From Cytauxzoon felis (taxonomy: Eukaryota; Apicomplexa; Aconoidasida; Piroplasmida; Theileriidae), in assembly GCA_020283715.1 (NCBI GenBank), contig JAIQCW010000204.1, forward strand, positions 30,358 through 94,357: a DNA stretch of 64,000 nucleotides, read 5' to 3'. Positions 45,000 to 55,471 of this stretch are shown here, piece by piece; the stretch's first letter is position 1, and the number at the start of each line of letters is the position of its first letter. The notes under the pieces are model-generated. The model had not been told where the DNA came from. It saw only the letters and a list, made by a program, of their open reading frames with translations, and did no database searches. Made by a program: the position numbers and the translations under genes.

Positions 45000-47887
45000 A
45001 TGGTTGAAAGTAGAAGACGTACGCATAGTTCTTTAAGTAGTAGTTCAGATCGTCATTATAAACGTCGTTTACACTCTCCGAGGCGTCGACACTCATCTTC
45101 TACTGATTCAAGTAGGCTACTATTGTTGTAATTCAATTTAAATATCATAGGAAATGACAATATATACTCTAAAAAGCGTCATTTTGGTTATAGTAGACGT
45201 GAAAGAAGACATTATGATCGTCATGATGATTCTTCTGATGATGGATATCGTCATGCATCTAATTCACATCATAATCATGCCCGTGGTAGGCATGAAATGG
45301 TATGAACATTAAACTGGTTCACTTAATAATATTCTATAGGATAAATATCGCAATGGTTTTATAGATGATGATAAATATAAACGTAATACAGTACCATCAT
45401 GTCATGATGATATAAAATATACTTGTAAGTTTTATAAATTTTTATATATTAAAAAACATTTAGCTGAAGAAGGAGAGATTGATGAGAGTATAAATATAAT
45501 TGAAGAAGATGATGATGTAGAAAAATTTTTAGAGAGTAGAAGAAAATTAAGAGAAAGTTTATTAAAAAAACATGAAATTAATCAATCGCAAAAGTTAAAT
45601 ATATCTGATGCTTCTAATAATACCGGTATTACATCTAAAATTTTTAATAAGCAGTCTGATATATCTGATAATCCTAATAGGAACATGGAATCTATTGAGA
45701 ATGTTAATGTTATATCGACAATACCTCAATCAACTATACGTTGTTTAAATCCATTTTCTATGTTTTTTACAAATAATGTACAAAATGATATTAATAATAC
45801 TGGTATGATAACATTAGATAATAATAAACAAGACATTAAAACTAATCTTAATATAGTTGAAGATAATTCAAATATTCCAAATGCATTTGCTGTTTCATCT
45901 GATGGTATACTTGATGAATTTATATCACCATTTACTTCATCGGATATTAGTTCACCTATAGAAGAAGATATTAAAAAATCTGATAGTACCAATGTTAACA
46001 TAGATTCTAAAGTATATAGTGAACTACAAAAAAAGATATTACAAGAAAAAATGATGTTGAGAAATTTTATAATCAAAATGAAACAAGAACATCAATATTC
46101 ACCCAAAGTATTTTATAATTTATATTATAATATAATATTTCAGGGTAATGATGATAATGATGTAGTGGAAGATGATGAGGAAGAGGTAGAAATTTCAGAT
46201 GAAGATGAAGAAGTTGATATGTTCTCATCAGTACCAGAAAATGTATCAAATGTAAAACTTAAAGTTAAAAAAATAAAGAAGAAAAATAAAAAGCTCGTCA
46301 ATGATATACTCTTAAATAATTCACTCGCCGAAAATTGGAATGATGTTGAAGGATATTATAAGGTAAATATTTACATCAGAACCCGTCTTGTAGATAACTC
46401 TCTACCTGAGGTTACGACCTCTTTTCCATTGCATGGAGCTTCATCTATTTACTTCCCCCTTCCAGCTCCCGTAGATCGCTTCCAGGTATTCCACTCGAGG
46501 TCCAATAACTACATTCCGCCACGATCTACGGGAGTGACTCTACTCGTTAGAGGGAGGTAAATAGAAGAAGCTGATGTCATGACCTCGTGTGGATCTATTC
46601 GTTGATACAATATATATTATATAGGCTACAATTGGTGAGATTATGAATGATCGTTATCGCGTTGTATCAGAGATGGCTGGTAAAGGTGTATTTTCATCTG
46701 TATTGAAATGTTTTGATGATCAGGAGAATATAAATGTTGCTATTAAGGTGATAAGGACGAATGATATGATGATACGTGCTGCGAAGAAGGAGATGAGTAT
46801 ATTGAAATTATTGAATGATAATGATAAAGAGGATAAACGACACATTATAAGATTGATTACATCGTTTGAATATAGGGGACATTTATGTATGGTATTTCCA
46901 TGGTATTGGGGTAATCTTCGTGCAGCATTGAAGAAGTTTGTATAAATTATGTATATATATTTATATTTAGGCATGGTAAAGGTGGTGGATTAAGTTTACC
47001 TTATATACATTCATATACAAGACAATTGCTTGTAGCATTAAGACATATGAATAAATGCAAGATTATGCATGCAGATTGTAAGTTTTTTATTATCAATTTA
47101 CCCCATTTTTATATTATTTTTCCCCATATAGTGAAACCCGATAATATGTTGGTTAATGATAATTTTACCTCGTTAAAGGTCTGTGACCTTGGTAGTGCTA
47201 GTGATGAGTCAGAGAATGATATTACAGCTTATTTAGTTAGTAGATTTTATAGAGCTCCTGAAATCATATTGGGTTGTAAATATGATTGTAAAATTGATAT
47301 GTGGAGTGCCGCAACAACTATATATGAATTAGCAACAGGTGAAATACTATTCCCGGTATGTTTACATATAATACACTATAATTGTTGGAGGGTTAAAAAT
47401 GTTATCCTCATTATAGTACCCTATAATTACATGAGGATGTAAAAATATCTACAATGTAACACCCTATAATTATAAATGAAAATTATTAAATATCCATCTT
47501 CAACATATTAAACTTCAGGGTCGTACGAATAATCACATGTTGAAGTTAATAATGGAATTAAGGGGTAAGATACCAAATAAGATGATAAGGGGTGGTCAAT
47601 TATCTTCACAACATTTTGATGAAAATATGGATTTTATTTATGTGATGCGTGATGATTTTACGAAAATGGATGTAACACGTATAATACAAGATTTAAGACC
47701 GACAAGAAATATAACAGAATGTCTATTAGAAAAACAACCATGGATGAAGACAAATACACCAAAAAAAGATGTGATGATTAAAAAAATGAGACAACTTGGT
47801 GAACTATTAGAAAAATGTCTTATCATCGACCCTACCAAAAGATTTTCACCCGAAGAAGCCCTTCAACATCCCTTCATTAGAGGATAA
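45000..47887 (+). CDS. PRP4: PRP4-type serine/threonine kinase (PRPF4B)
   Basis: Spliceosomal kinase that phosphorylates tri-snRNP proteins for assembly. The N-terminus is Arg/Ser-rich (ESRRRTHSSLSSSSDRHYKR), then acidic and Asn-rich, as in PRP4. The signature linker ENWNDVEGYYK leads into IGEIMNDRYRVVSEMAGKGV, the glycine-rich loop. VAIKVI holds the catalytic Lys; the catalytic loop is HADC|VKPDNMLVN and the DFG region is DLGSASDES, a PRP4-type change. ATAYLVSRFYRAPEIILG-type activation loop is present (ITAYLVSRFYRAPEIILG). The C-lobe ends LQHPFIRG. The intron 46363-46624 (262 nt), between the linker and kinase domain, contains an element; the others are 35-90 nt. Confidence 0.92.
46402..46593 (+). 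mobile_element. Dispersed TIR element copy 9, in PRP4 intron
   Basis: Forward copy inside intron 46363-46624. CTACCTGAGGTTACGACC at the left, TTGCATGGAGC arm, CCAGCTCCCGTAGATCGC, internal CACTCGAGGTCCAAT, core CACGATCTACGGGAGTGA, and GACCTCGTGTGGA at the right. Forty nt to the donor and 31 nt to the acceptor are not element-derived. Confidence 0.87.
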
Positions 47888-47951
47888 TAAATATTTTAAT
47901 AATCATAACAAATTTATATACATATTATAAATAATCCCTCGTCATACCACT

Positions 47952-48112
47952 CCACTTGAGATTACATCATCAACACTAGTTCCATCTTCGCCATGATCTC
48001 CGGGAGTGATATTACTGTTTAGAGATAGGTAATTAGAAGAGCTGACGGCAGGACTAACCTCGGGTGGAGCGGTGAGTGGAAGAGGAGAAGGTAGTGATTG
48101 TAACCTCAGGTG
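47952..48112 (+). mobile_element. Dispersed TIR element copy 10, between PRP4 and Rieske gene
   Basis: Forward intergenic copy occupying most of the 387-nt gap after the PRP4 stop. CCACTCCACTTGAGATT left terminus, core CATGATCTCCGGGAGTGA, TGTTTAGAGATAGGTAATT, GCTGACGGCAGGA arm, ACCTCGGGTGGAG and a final GTAACCTCAGGTGTA. Confidence 0.85.
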
Positions 48113-48274
48113 TAATGTTATCTACAAGGCAAGGAAAGATGTAATGAAAAAAGAGGTGCAGTAGGCAACATCAAAGTAGTAATTATTCTATTGGTATAAA
48201 CCCTATTATTAATGTTTATGTTGTGGTATAATATTTCATCTAATGTGTGATATGTCATAATTATCTTCTTGCTG

Positions 48275-48848
48275 ATGATTTCATGTAATGGAGATTTAAT
48301 ATCACTGGGATATGTTGATGTTGGTTTATTATCAGAGGTACGAAGTTATTCATAAATATTTCATAATTCTTAGTATATAGGACGACCAAAGAGGATAAAA
48401 ATTGAGAAGCGTAATGGTTTGTTCTTATTTGAGTTATTAATTTATTATACAGTTGCTGTTTGGATTTATAATAATGAACCATTTGCTTTAGATGCAAATT
48501 GCTATCATTCAGCTGGTGCCTTGGAAAATGTAAATTTTTATACCTTTAAATAATCTTATGCGAATTTAGCACGTTGAAGATATAGAAGAGATCGATGGTA
48601 ACCCGTGTATTAGATGCCCACAACACAAATATATAATCTCACTTCGAACCGGTGATTCATATTACGAACCAGTAAAAATACATAGGGACGCCGAAAAAAA
48701 TACAATTAAAGTCGAAAAATTGGACTGGAAATCCAAGGGTATTATGCAAAGAGTACATGACGCCAAAATATTCAAAGACCGCCTATACATCAAATTAAGT
48801 GAGGTCAAAGAAGAACTTCCATCAGATAGATACGCGTTTAAATTATGA
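48275..48848 (+). CDS. Rieske [2Fe-2S] domain protein, RFESD-like
   Basis: Soluble Rieske protein resembling animal RFESD rather than cytochrome bc1. Three exons (48275-48336, about 48373-48528, 48569-48848). Cluster ligands are CYHSAG in exon 2 and CPQHKY in exon 3, giving the Cys-x-His...Cys-x2-His pattern. The downstream block DWKSKGIMQRVHDAKIF matches the RFESD segment after the cluster. No signal peptide or transmembrane anchor, so cytosolic. Start ATG 48275 (MISCNGDLISLGYVD) was chosen because it splices in frame to YIGRPKRIKIEKRNG; a second start is not excluded. Confidence 0.82.
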
Positions 48849-48907
48849 TATTTTATAATTTGTTTAATAATGTTGTTGTCTAGCGGATTAATTGTTCGTA
48901 CCTATTT

Positions 48908-49084
48908 CCACTTTAAGTTCGACCCATCTCTTCCACTCGCCGTGGTGGTCTTTAATTACTTCCCCTCGACTCCAATTGATCTTCTTGGATAGTTGCCACA
49001 ATCTCTGGGAGTGTCTCTACTCTTTAGAGATAGGTAATTGGAAGAGCTGTCTGCAAGACAATGTGTGATTGTACCTCAGGAGGA
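48908..49084 (+). mobile_element. Dispersed TIR element copy 11, intergenic
   Basis: Forward copy between the convergent Rieske gene and the next gene. CCACTTTAAGTTCGACCC, CCACTCGCCGTGGTGG, core CACAATCTCTGGGAGTG, CTCTTTAGAGATAGGTAA, arm GAGCTGTCTGCAAG, and GTACCTCAGGAGG at the right. It would lie in the 3' UTR of one or both genes. Confidence 0.87.
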
Positions 49085-49112
49085 ACATTCATACTTCGTA
49101 GATGAATGATAT

Positions 49113-49735
49113 TTATATTTCCATTGAAGTATCTGAGATATTTAGGCGCTCTATGAGGCCTTGTTGTATATTCTGTAGATGTGTAATATGAGGAAGTAAA
49201 CTACATACGTGTATAAAGGTTAATTTGTTATCTAACATCTTCATTGATGTACTACATTTGTCGGTGATGTTTTTGTATAACCAGTCGTATGGATTATCAT
49301 AGTTGTCTACAGCTCTGTGGAGGATAGTGATATCGCATACAAGTTTAAACATACCTTATTAAGCCCTTTATAACTGTACCATTATCTAAAGAGTTATCGA
49401 TATTGTGTTGTATTGTTTTTTGGAGCTTCTTTAGCGATTTTTCAAATTTATAACTTAATAATAAATAATTCTTTACGAAAAAACATACATTTGCTTCATT
49501 AGAGTCTTGATTGATGAAGAATCTGAGGTCGAGTTGCCTTCACATATTACAGTTATCTTAGTTAGGCGTTCCACAACTAATAGGAAATAAAATGAAAATT
49601 TTGGAAATGAAACATACTAGATAATATTAAGTGAGATATTATCTTATCGTTATTGGAATCACTCGATGATTGACCAGATTTTACACCCTCAGACTGATGT
49701 TCATCATCGGTACTCGAGTCTGAATCCTTTCCCAT
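49113..49735 (-). CDS. Small helical protein, function unknown
   Basis: Five exons with introns of about 35-50 nt give roughly 145 residues. The start at 49735 opens an acidic, serine-rich stretch (MGKDSDSSTDDEHQSEG). The remainder is helical with coiled-coil character (FEKSLKKLQKTIQHNIDNSL, DNPYDWLYKNITDKCSTSM). Size and style recall kinetochore or Mediator subunits, but I see no diagnostic motif. Convergent with the Rieske gene. Confidence 0.55.
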
Positions 49736-51200
49736 AGGAATTTGAGGATATATAATACTTTAATGACTTGAAATATATGTCGTATAAGGAAATGTTTGTA
49801 TATTTCATTGAGCGAACTGTTATATATATGAAGTTCTGAGTGACTCACTACACCTCAGTGCCTTCTTATGTCTACACATCCCCCAGTATTAGTTAATATT
49901 TTTGACCTAATAATTTTCATATTGTTGAAAATTTATCGAAAATTATATACTTCACTATTTTTATAGATGATTCATCAGTCTAATTAACCTTCTGATGATT
50001 AAAATGTGTAATGATTTTAAAATTAATTTCATAATATAAATAATAAATTATTAAATGTGCTATTTAAATTATAAATTTCATCATCCACTTAAATTGAGTA
50101 ATTTTATTTAATCTTATGGTAATTTAAGTGATTTACAATAATTCCTATAAAACATGTCAAAATGTGTATACAGAGAGGTATAAGTTTTCCAAACTACACT
50201 TCATTACATATCATTCAATGTCATAATATATCGACCAGTTACTATAAGCTATACATTTAAGGTCTGTAGCTTCTGTTTTATTAGCCGTCTAGTATATGAC
50301 TGTGTAAAAGCGCTGAAATATCTTGTATAAGATCATTAATTCACGAAATTGTGTTGTCGTTTCTAGTATAAAACATCGGTATATTTATGTTATTCATAAT
50401 AATAATTTATATTCTGGAGATGAAATATACCACATAACATGAATATATTTAATATTTTTTCATCAAAACATAATAGTAATACAAATAAGTTTGTATTACT
50501 ATAAGTTGTAATCGTTATAAATATACCATTTATTGATAAATAAGTATTATCTCTTACTAGATGTTTCCATCATGATACAAAATATAAAATTATTAAATTT
50601 GCCCAATATTGTTATGGGGTATAAACCCCATGTATGTAGTTTGAGTGTTAATAATGTAATTTGTACAGATACTAATGACTTAAACAATAGCAGAGATCTA
50701 TTATAATGTGAATTTTAACTTATATTTAATATTAAAGTTGTAATAACAATTATAAAAAAAAATTGAATATAAGCTAAAAAGTATGTTGTATAAAATAACT
50801 AATAATATTATTATAATATGAAGCAATAACAATTAATAAAAATCATATATATTGTTATTTATCTGAGATTCAATCTACCTCTTCTTCCAGCCCTACTCTT
50901 TTCGTCTTGAGACAGCTCTTCTATTACATATCTCTAAAGAGTAATGCCACTCCCGGAGATTGTTATCTGAGGGTGAAGGTAGTAATGATTGGACCTCAAG
51001 TGGAACCCGCAGCTGATCTATGGGAAGCGGAGGGGGAAGTAAATAGAAGAGCTGATGACATACTTGAGGAAGATACCTCGAGTTGATAGTTATATACTAA
51101 TTGACGGCAACCAGTATATTCCTTAGTGTGGGTTTATGTACTTCATTTATGGGTAAATATAATTATAATAAATAGATTACACATTAATTATATATATAGA
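49736..51200. other. Largest gene-free stretch of the window
   Basis: About 1.46 kb between divergent genes. 49736-50860 is AT-rich, with no frame over about 60 codons, no introns I can pair and no element copy; it may hold promoters or a noncoding transcript. 50861-51085 is an element copy listed separately. Confidence 0.45.
50861..51085 (-). mobile_element. Dispersed TIR element copy 12, upstream of CSL4
   Basis: Reverse copy ending about 115 nt before the CSL4 start, so it may be in its promoter or 5' UTR. TATCTGAGATTCAATC, CCACTCCCGGAGATTG core, internal GATTGGACCTCAAGTGGA, GATCTATGGGAAGCGGAGG, and ATACCTCGAGTTG at the right. Confidence 0.85.
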
Positions 51201-52472
51201 ATGTGTGATAATTTCGTATATCCTGGTTCATTTGTAGGTTTTACGAGTGATTATTTACCAGGAGACAATGTATATGTTCGTGATTCTGTAATTTATTCCA
51301 GTGTTTTGGGGAATTTATTTACAACTCCAGATGAAAAAAATGTAAATTTGAAAAATATATATTTAAATTTTATTTAATTTCAATTTAGAAAGTGATTGTA
51401 AGTGTTACCTCCAAAAATGTCAAAATACCATACGTTGGTGCCATTGTTATTGCACAGATCGTTAAATTATATCGCAAACAAGCGGATTGTATAATAATAT
51501 GTGTAAATGGTAGAATATTGAAGGATGTATACAAGGGGATCTTAATGTATGTTGATGATTTTATCTATTATTTCCTAATTCCATCTCATCATCATCTGTG
51601 GATAAACATGAGGTTGAATACACTACAAATTATTCACCTGAAATTTAATCCTACTCTTCTTCCACTCGGAGTGGAGCCTCTTCCTTTTATTTCCTCTTCC
51701 AACTCCCAGAGATCGTGGCAGTTATGTAGTTAGTACAAGACCTCGAGTGGAACCCGCAGCTGATCTCAGGGAAGCGAAGGGGGAAGTAAATAGAGAAAAC
51801 CACCACTTCGAATGGAAAAGTATATATACTGCACTTTATCTTAGATAGACAATGTTTATATCACGGATTTTTCTACTTTTCATCCATACTCTTAGGTCTA
51901 ATAATGTACACGAATCCAAAAATATTGACATTGTTTTATATGATTGGTTCAAGCCTGGTGATATTATAAGGGCTAAAGTCGTAAGTTATAATAACACTTT
52001 ACACATTTCCATTAGATCTACGCAAGTTCTAGCAAGCAAATTGTTCTAAGCACCGCACAACTAAATCTTGGTGTCATTAAAACGAAAGCACTCAATGGTA
52101 TTTATTCCCACACATTTCAATATTTCACGAGTCTCATTTTGCATTCCAGTTTCACTTGAAGTTCAATTCACTTCTCTTCATCCTGTCGTCAGCTCTTCCA
52201 ATTATCTATCCCTAAAGGGTGATGTCACTCCCGGAGATCGTGGCGGAAGAGTAGTGATGAGATAGAAGGTGGTGATTGGACCTGTTAGAATTGTGTATAT
52301 AATGATGGATTTTATTATGGGATTTTAATATATAATTTTATAGGTGAAGATATGATTCCTATATCATGGAAGTATTTTATGTCCATTAAATCAGGCGCAA
52401 TAGAAAAAAGGTATATTTTCATATGATAAATTTAATATAAATTATAGAAAAGTAGCAAAAATTGAAAATTAA
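51201..52472 (+). CDS. CSL4: Exosome cap subunit CSL4 (EXOSC1)
   Basis: S1-domain cap protein of the RNA exosome, which degrades and trims RNA 3' ends. Exons: FVYPGSFVGFTSDYLPGDNV, YVRDSVIYSSVLGNLF; then VGAIVIAQIVKLYRKQADCI (S1 start) and ILKDVYKGIL; then NIDIVLYDWFKPGDIIRAKV; then IVLSTAQLNLGVIKTKALNG; then EDMIPISWKYFMSIKSGAIE, then KRKVAKIEN. Order and spacing follow human CSL4 closely. Two introns (51547-51895, 349 nt; 52098-52343, 246 nt) contain element copies, whereas the others are about 25-45 nt. The zinc-ribbon cysteines of yeast-type CSL4 are absent, as in animals. ATG 51201 is preferred; an upstream exon adding MYFIYG is possible. Confidence 0.9.
51633..51816 (-). mobile_element. 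Dispersed TIR element copy 13, in CSL4 intron
   Basis: Reverse, shortened copy inside intron 51547-51895. CACCTGAAATTTAATCC, CCACTCGGAGTGGAGCC, CCAGAGATCGTGGCAG, ACCTCGAGTGGAACCC, GATCTCAGGGAAGCGAAGG. The core is partly deleted. The acceptor lies in a pyrimidine-rich tract 75 nt beyond the copy. Confidence 0.83.
52151..52283 (-). mobile_element. Dispersed TIR element copy 14, in CSL4 intron
   Basis: Reverse, compact copy inside intron 52098-52343. TTCACTTGAAGTTCAATTC, CCCTAAAGGGTGATGTCA core, CTCCCGGAGATCGTGG, ending GTGATTGGACCTG. At about 130 bp it is the smallest copy with recognisable ends. Confidence 0.83.
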
Positions 52473-52482
52473 TTAATCTTAA

Positions 52483-53674
52483 TCACATTATTATCGCATC
52501 TATCAAATTCATCGGTATATCTTCACCAGAACTATCACCAACAATATTTTCAACAGAAGCCTCCTCATTAGAGTCTACCTGAATTCCTTTCCTTGTCTTG
52601 CAGACAGCTTCTCTATTTGCTTCCCCTTCCAGCTCCCGTAGATCGCTGCGGGATCCACTTGAGGTTACATAAGTACCTTCACCACGATCTCTGGGAGTGG
52701 CTTTACTCTTTAGAGATAGATAATTGGAAGAAGCCACCACGCCGAGTGGAACAGAGGTGGATTGGACCTCAGGTGGTTCTGTAAGATTATTGTTATATGA
52801 TTTATGTTTATTTTTTTTCATTGATTTAAATTTTAATTTTTTTTTCTATATCGAGTTGATTGAGGTAGTGATTATTAATTTTTTTATCATTAGCGATTAG
52901 TACACTTAATTTTTCTTTCCTTTCACGTTTATGTTTAGACCAATATTCTATTAGATGATGCCATTTAAATTTTGGTAGATATGTAATATTCCATAAATCT
53001 TGGCTCCAGAATGCGTGCTTGCGTTTATCACCTATCGGTTTATTGTTCAATAATTTCGATACACTTTTGGCTATACCCTTATCTTCAAATTGTATCCATG
53101 CATGTGTAAATTTCAATTTCTTATTACCACCCAATTTTATACGCTTCTTATAATCATTTTCTGATTCTGGATGAGCATATATCTTACCAATTCTACCAAA
53201 ACCACTAAAATATGAACGTAATTTAGATACACCCATATAAGGAGGTAAACGAGATATATATATTATACCACTTTTATCCATGTCTTTCTCACCAGATAAC
53301 AACATATGACAATTTATTCCTACATCCACTTCATTAGGAAGTGAACTATCCACCTGAGACCCATCAATATCTTTTCCTCTTGCAGACAGCTCTCCACCTG
53401 AGGTCCTTCCACTAGGCATGGTACCTCTTCTATTTAGTTCTCCCTTCGCTTCCCTGAGATCAGCTACGGGTATTCCACTTGAGGTCACATCCTCACTTCC
53501 GCCACGATCTCCGGGAGTGGCTCTACTATTTAGAGATAGGTAATTGGAAGAGCTGTCTCCAAGAGGAAGAGAGTTGGATTGGACCTCAGGTGGAGAGTCT
53601 CCACGGCAAGTGGTATACAGGATTCTGACTTCAGGTGTATATACATGGCCTTTGGTAAATTTAGACCTTTTCAT
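52483..53674 (-). CDS. ESF2/ABT1-type ribosome biogenesis protein, with possible homopolymer frameshift
   Basis: RRM protein of the 90S pre-ribosome that activates a DEAH helicase. Diagnostic blocks: SGIIYISRLPPYMGVSKLRS, GKIYAHPES, KFTHAWIQFEDKGIAKSVSK, HAFWSQDLWNITYLPKFKWH and HLIEYWSKHKRERKEK. The frame stops at 52826, but just before it is a run of nine T (52837-52845); with one fewer, the frame continues through KLKFKSMKKNKHKSYNNN to 52483. The two halves are listed as one gene on that basis. Elements occupy 53350-53638 and 52576-52776, both open in frame; each can also be removed by phase-0 GT..AG pairs (for example GGCCAT|GTATAT with CTCAG|GTGGAT). ATG 53674 replaces a GTG at 53689. 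Confidence 0.82.
52576..52776 (+). mobile_element. Dispersed TIR element copy 15, in ESF2 3' part
   Basis: Forward on plus, so reverse to its host gene. CTACCTGAATTCC, GTCTTGCAGACAGC, CCAGCTCCCGTAGATCGC, CACTTGAGGTTACAT, core CACGATCTCTGGGAGTGG, CTCTTTAGAGATAG, CACGCCGAGTGGA and ATTGGACCTCAGGTGG. Read on the host strand it has CCACCTGAG|GTCCAATC at the 5' side and ATTCAG|GTAGAC at the 3' side, a phase-0 pair. Confidence 0.88.
53350..53638 (+). mobile_element. Dispersed TIR element copy 16, in ESF2 5' part
   Basis: Forward on plus, reverse to host. CCACCTGAGACCC, TCTTGCAGACAGC, CCACTAGGCATGG, CGCTTCCCTGAGATCAGC, CACTTGAGGTCACAT, core CACGATCTCCGGGAGTGG, GAGCTGTCTCCAAG, GGACCTCAGGTGGAG and a second end ACTTCAGGTGTA. 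Two nested right ends suggest a copy inside or beside another. Confidence 0.87.
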
Positions 53675-53828
53675 TACTTTAATCGACACTCTAAGGCATT
53701 ATACTAATGTACATGATTAAAATTATTTACGATATACAATTTATTTACATAGTGATTGGGTGCGATGTTTTGATAACAAGTGTGGTATTAGGAGCACGAG
53801 GTTAAAGTTGATAAGATATGGATATATA

Positions 53829-54855
53829 ATGCACATTAGTAGAAAATTAGGCTTAAGATGTAATAATTTAATTTTAAAGAGATATTATTCGAAAATTAAT
53901 GATTCATTTATAAAAAATTTGAAATTAGGTAAGGTCACATACTACGACGTACTGGATGTTCCAAAGAACGCTGATCAAGAGGTTATAAAGAAGGTAAGAT
54001 CTATCACCTGATCGCAATTGTCATGGTTATAGGCATATTTGAAGCTCGTGAAAGAATATCATCCCGATCATAACAAGAATCCAGACAGTAGGACTATATT
54101 CATTTGTATTAAAGAAGCCCATGATATACTGAGTGATTATAAAAAGAGGGCTCTATATGATGCCGAATTGAAGAGGTGAGCTTTATAATTAAGATGAATG
54201 CATTACTTTAGGGTCAATAGACTCAAGACCATGGATGATATTGGATGGACACCTGATCATGAAGGTATGTTGACATTATTATTACTTATGAAGAAACTTC
54301 AGATTATATAAAGAGATATGAGAGGTACAAGAGATATACAACAGGTGGGGGAATAATTTTATTGAAAAATTAAATTTGTGAAAAATTCAGGCATAAAGGA
54401 TGATGAAGAAGATAAATTTCTATGGATAAAATTGGTATATATCATTATATATATAAAATTTATTAACAACATCTACAGTTTGTCGCTCTTCTGTTATCCT
54501 GTGGTACTATGTTTATCCTCTGTATATTAACTGCTGGATTATATATAAATCATCAAGATGATGATGAAGCGATGTCCATCAAGGATGATCAAATGGTCAA
54601 TGCATATTTTAATCCAATTTCATTCCAATGGGAACGAATAATCGAACCATTTACACCTCCATCACCAGAACTCTTGAAAAAACACTATAACATCATATCC
54701 GATCAAGGAATACCCAAACATAAACTGACAACTATAGAGGTGATTATACACTAATATCATTAAAAAAAATTCAGATGCCTCACAGCTTAACCACCGAACC
54801 AACATTACTATACGATAATAAGTCACGGAAATTAGTCATATTCAATGGGAAATAG
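53829..54855 (+). CDS. DnaJ (Hsp40) protein with one transmembrane segment, probably mitochondrial
   Basis: ATG 53829 opens a basic, acid-free leader (MHISRKLGLRCNNLILKRYY) typical of mitochondrial import. The J-domain follows: VTYYDVLDVPKNADQEVIKK, then after an intron AYLKLVKEYHPDHNKNP with the HPD motif, and EAHDILSDYKKRALYDAE. No Gly/Phe or zinc region, so class III. Near residue 170 a hydrophobic span (LLSCGTMFILCILTAGLYIN) is a membrane anchor. The C-terminus continues over a small exon to a stop at 54855. Seven exons, introns mostly 35-50 nt. It stimulates an Hsp70; the client is unknown. Confidence 0.85.
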
Positions 54856-54889
54856 ATCGAGATAATATAATGTACTAGACTTGTATACT

Positions 54890-55025
54890 CCACTAGAGGT
54901 CCAATCCAACTCTCCATTTCACTCGCCTCCACCTGAGGTTACATCTACAAATTATCGCCACGATCTAGTGGACCTGGAGGGGGAAATAAATAGAAGAGTT
55001 GACGGCAGGACGACCTCGAGTGTAA
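54890..55025. mobile_element. Dispersed TIR element copy 17, degenerate, intergenic
   Basis: Damaged copy between the DnaJ stop and the convergent ELM2-like gene. CCACTAGAGGTCCAATCC, CCACCTGAGGTTACATC, CACGATCTAGTGG, GGGGGAAATAAATAG, arm GTTGACGGCAGGA and ACCTCGAGTGTAAC. Confidence 0.75.
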
Positions 55026-55165
55026 CATTTAGTGGATTGACCCTAGGAAAATATAATATAGTATAGAATCACCTTAGGTTTATGAACTGACGGCGGGGCT
55101 GGGGCCTTGATAAATCAGTTAAATAAATTAAATATACCACAATGGTGGTTTAAATTATTAGCAAT

Positions 55166-55471
55166 TCACTTTGAAATTTTATTTTTATCGTCGTTGATGT
55201 TTGAGTTCGCAGAACTGAACTTAAGATGGGTGATGATATCACCATCATTATTTTGATCATCGGCGATAGAATTATTAACATATGATTGCATAAATCCATT
55301 AGTATTTTGATTTAAATTAGATGGGACATTATCTTTATTATTATTAAGACGATATTGCGATGAGTTGAAATTATTTCGACAAAATGGTGGTATCATAGCT
55401 TGATATTCGGGTCCGACACGGATTCTACCTTCGAATGATTGCATCCATTGCCTTTTGGTTTCTTTTTCCAT
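55166..55471 (-). CDS. Small protein with an ELM2-like motif
   Basis: Single exon of 101 residues. Near the start, GRIRVGPEYQAMIPPFC fits the ELM2 core (I.VG..yQA.iP.f) found in chromatin corepressor proteins, where it recruits HDACs. The remainder is Asn/Asp-rich low-complexity sequence. There is no SANT domain, so it may be a truncated or stand-alone form. The short size leaves real doubt about function. Confidence 0.5.
   Translation of the reverse strand: MEKETKRQWMQSFEGRIRVGPEYQAMIPPFCRNNFNSSQYRLNNNKDNVPSNLNQNTNGFMQSYVNNSIADDQNNDGDIITHLKFSSANSNINDDKNKISK

Noticed and set aside
48261..48497. Minus-strand frame opposite the Rieske gene
   Set aside because: The plus strand carries both Rieske ligand pairs across a proper intron, so the antisense frame is spurious.
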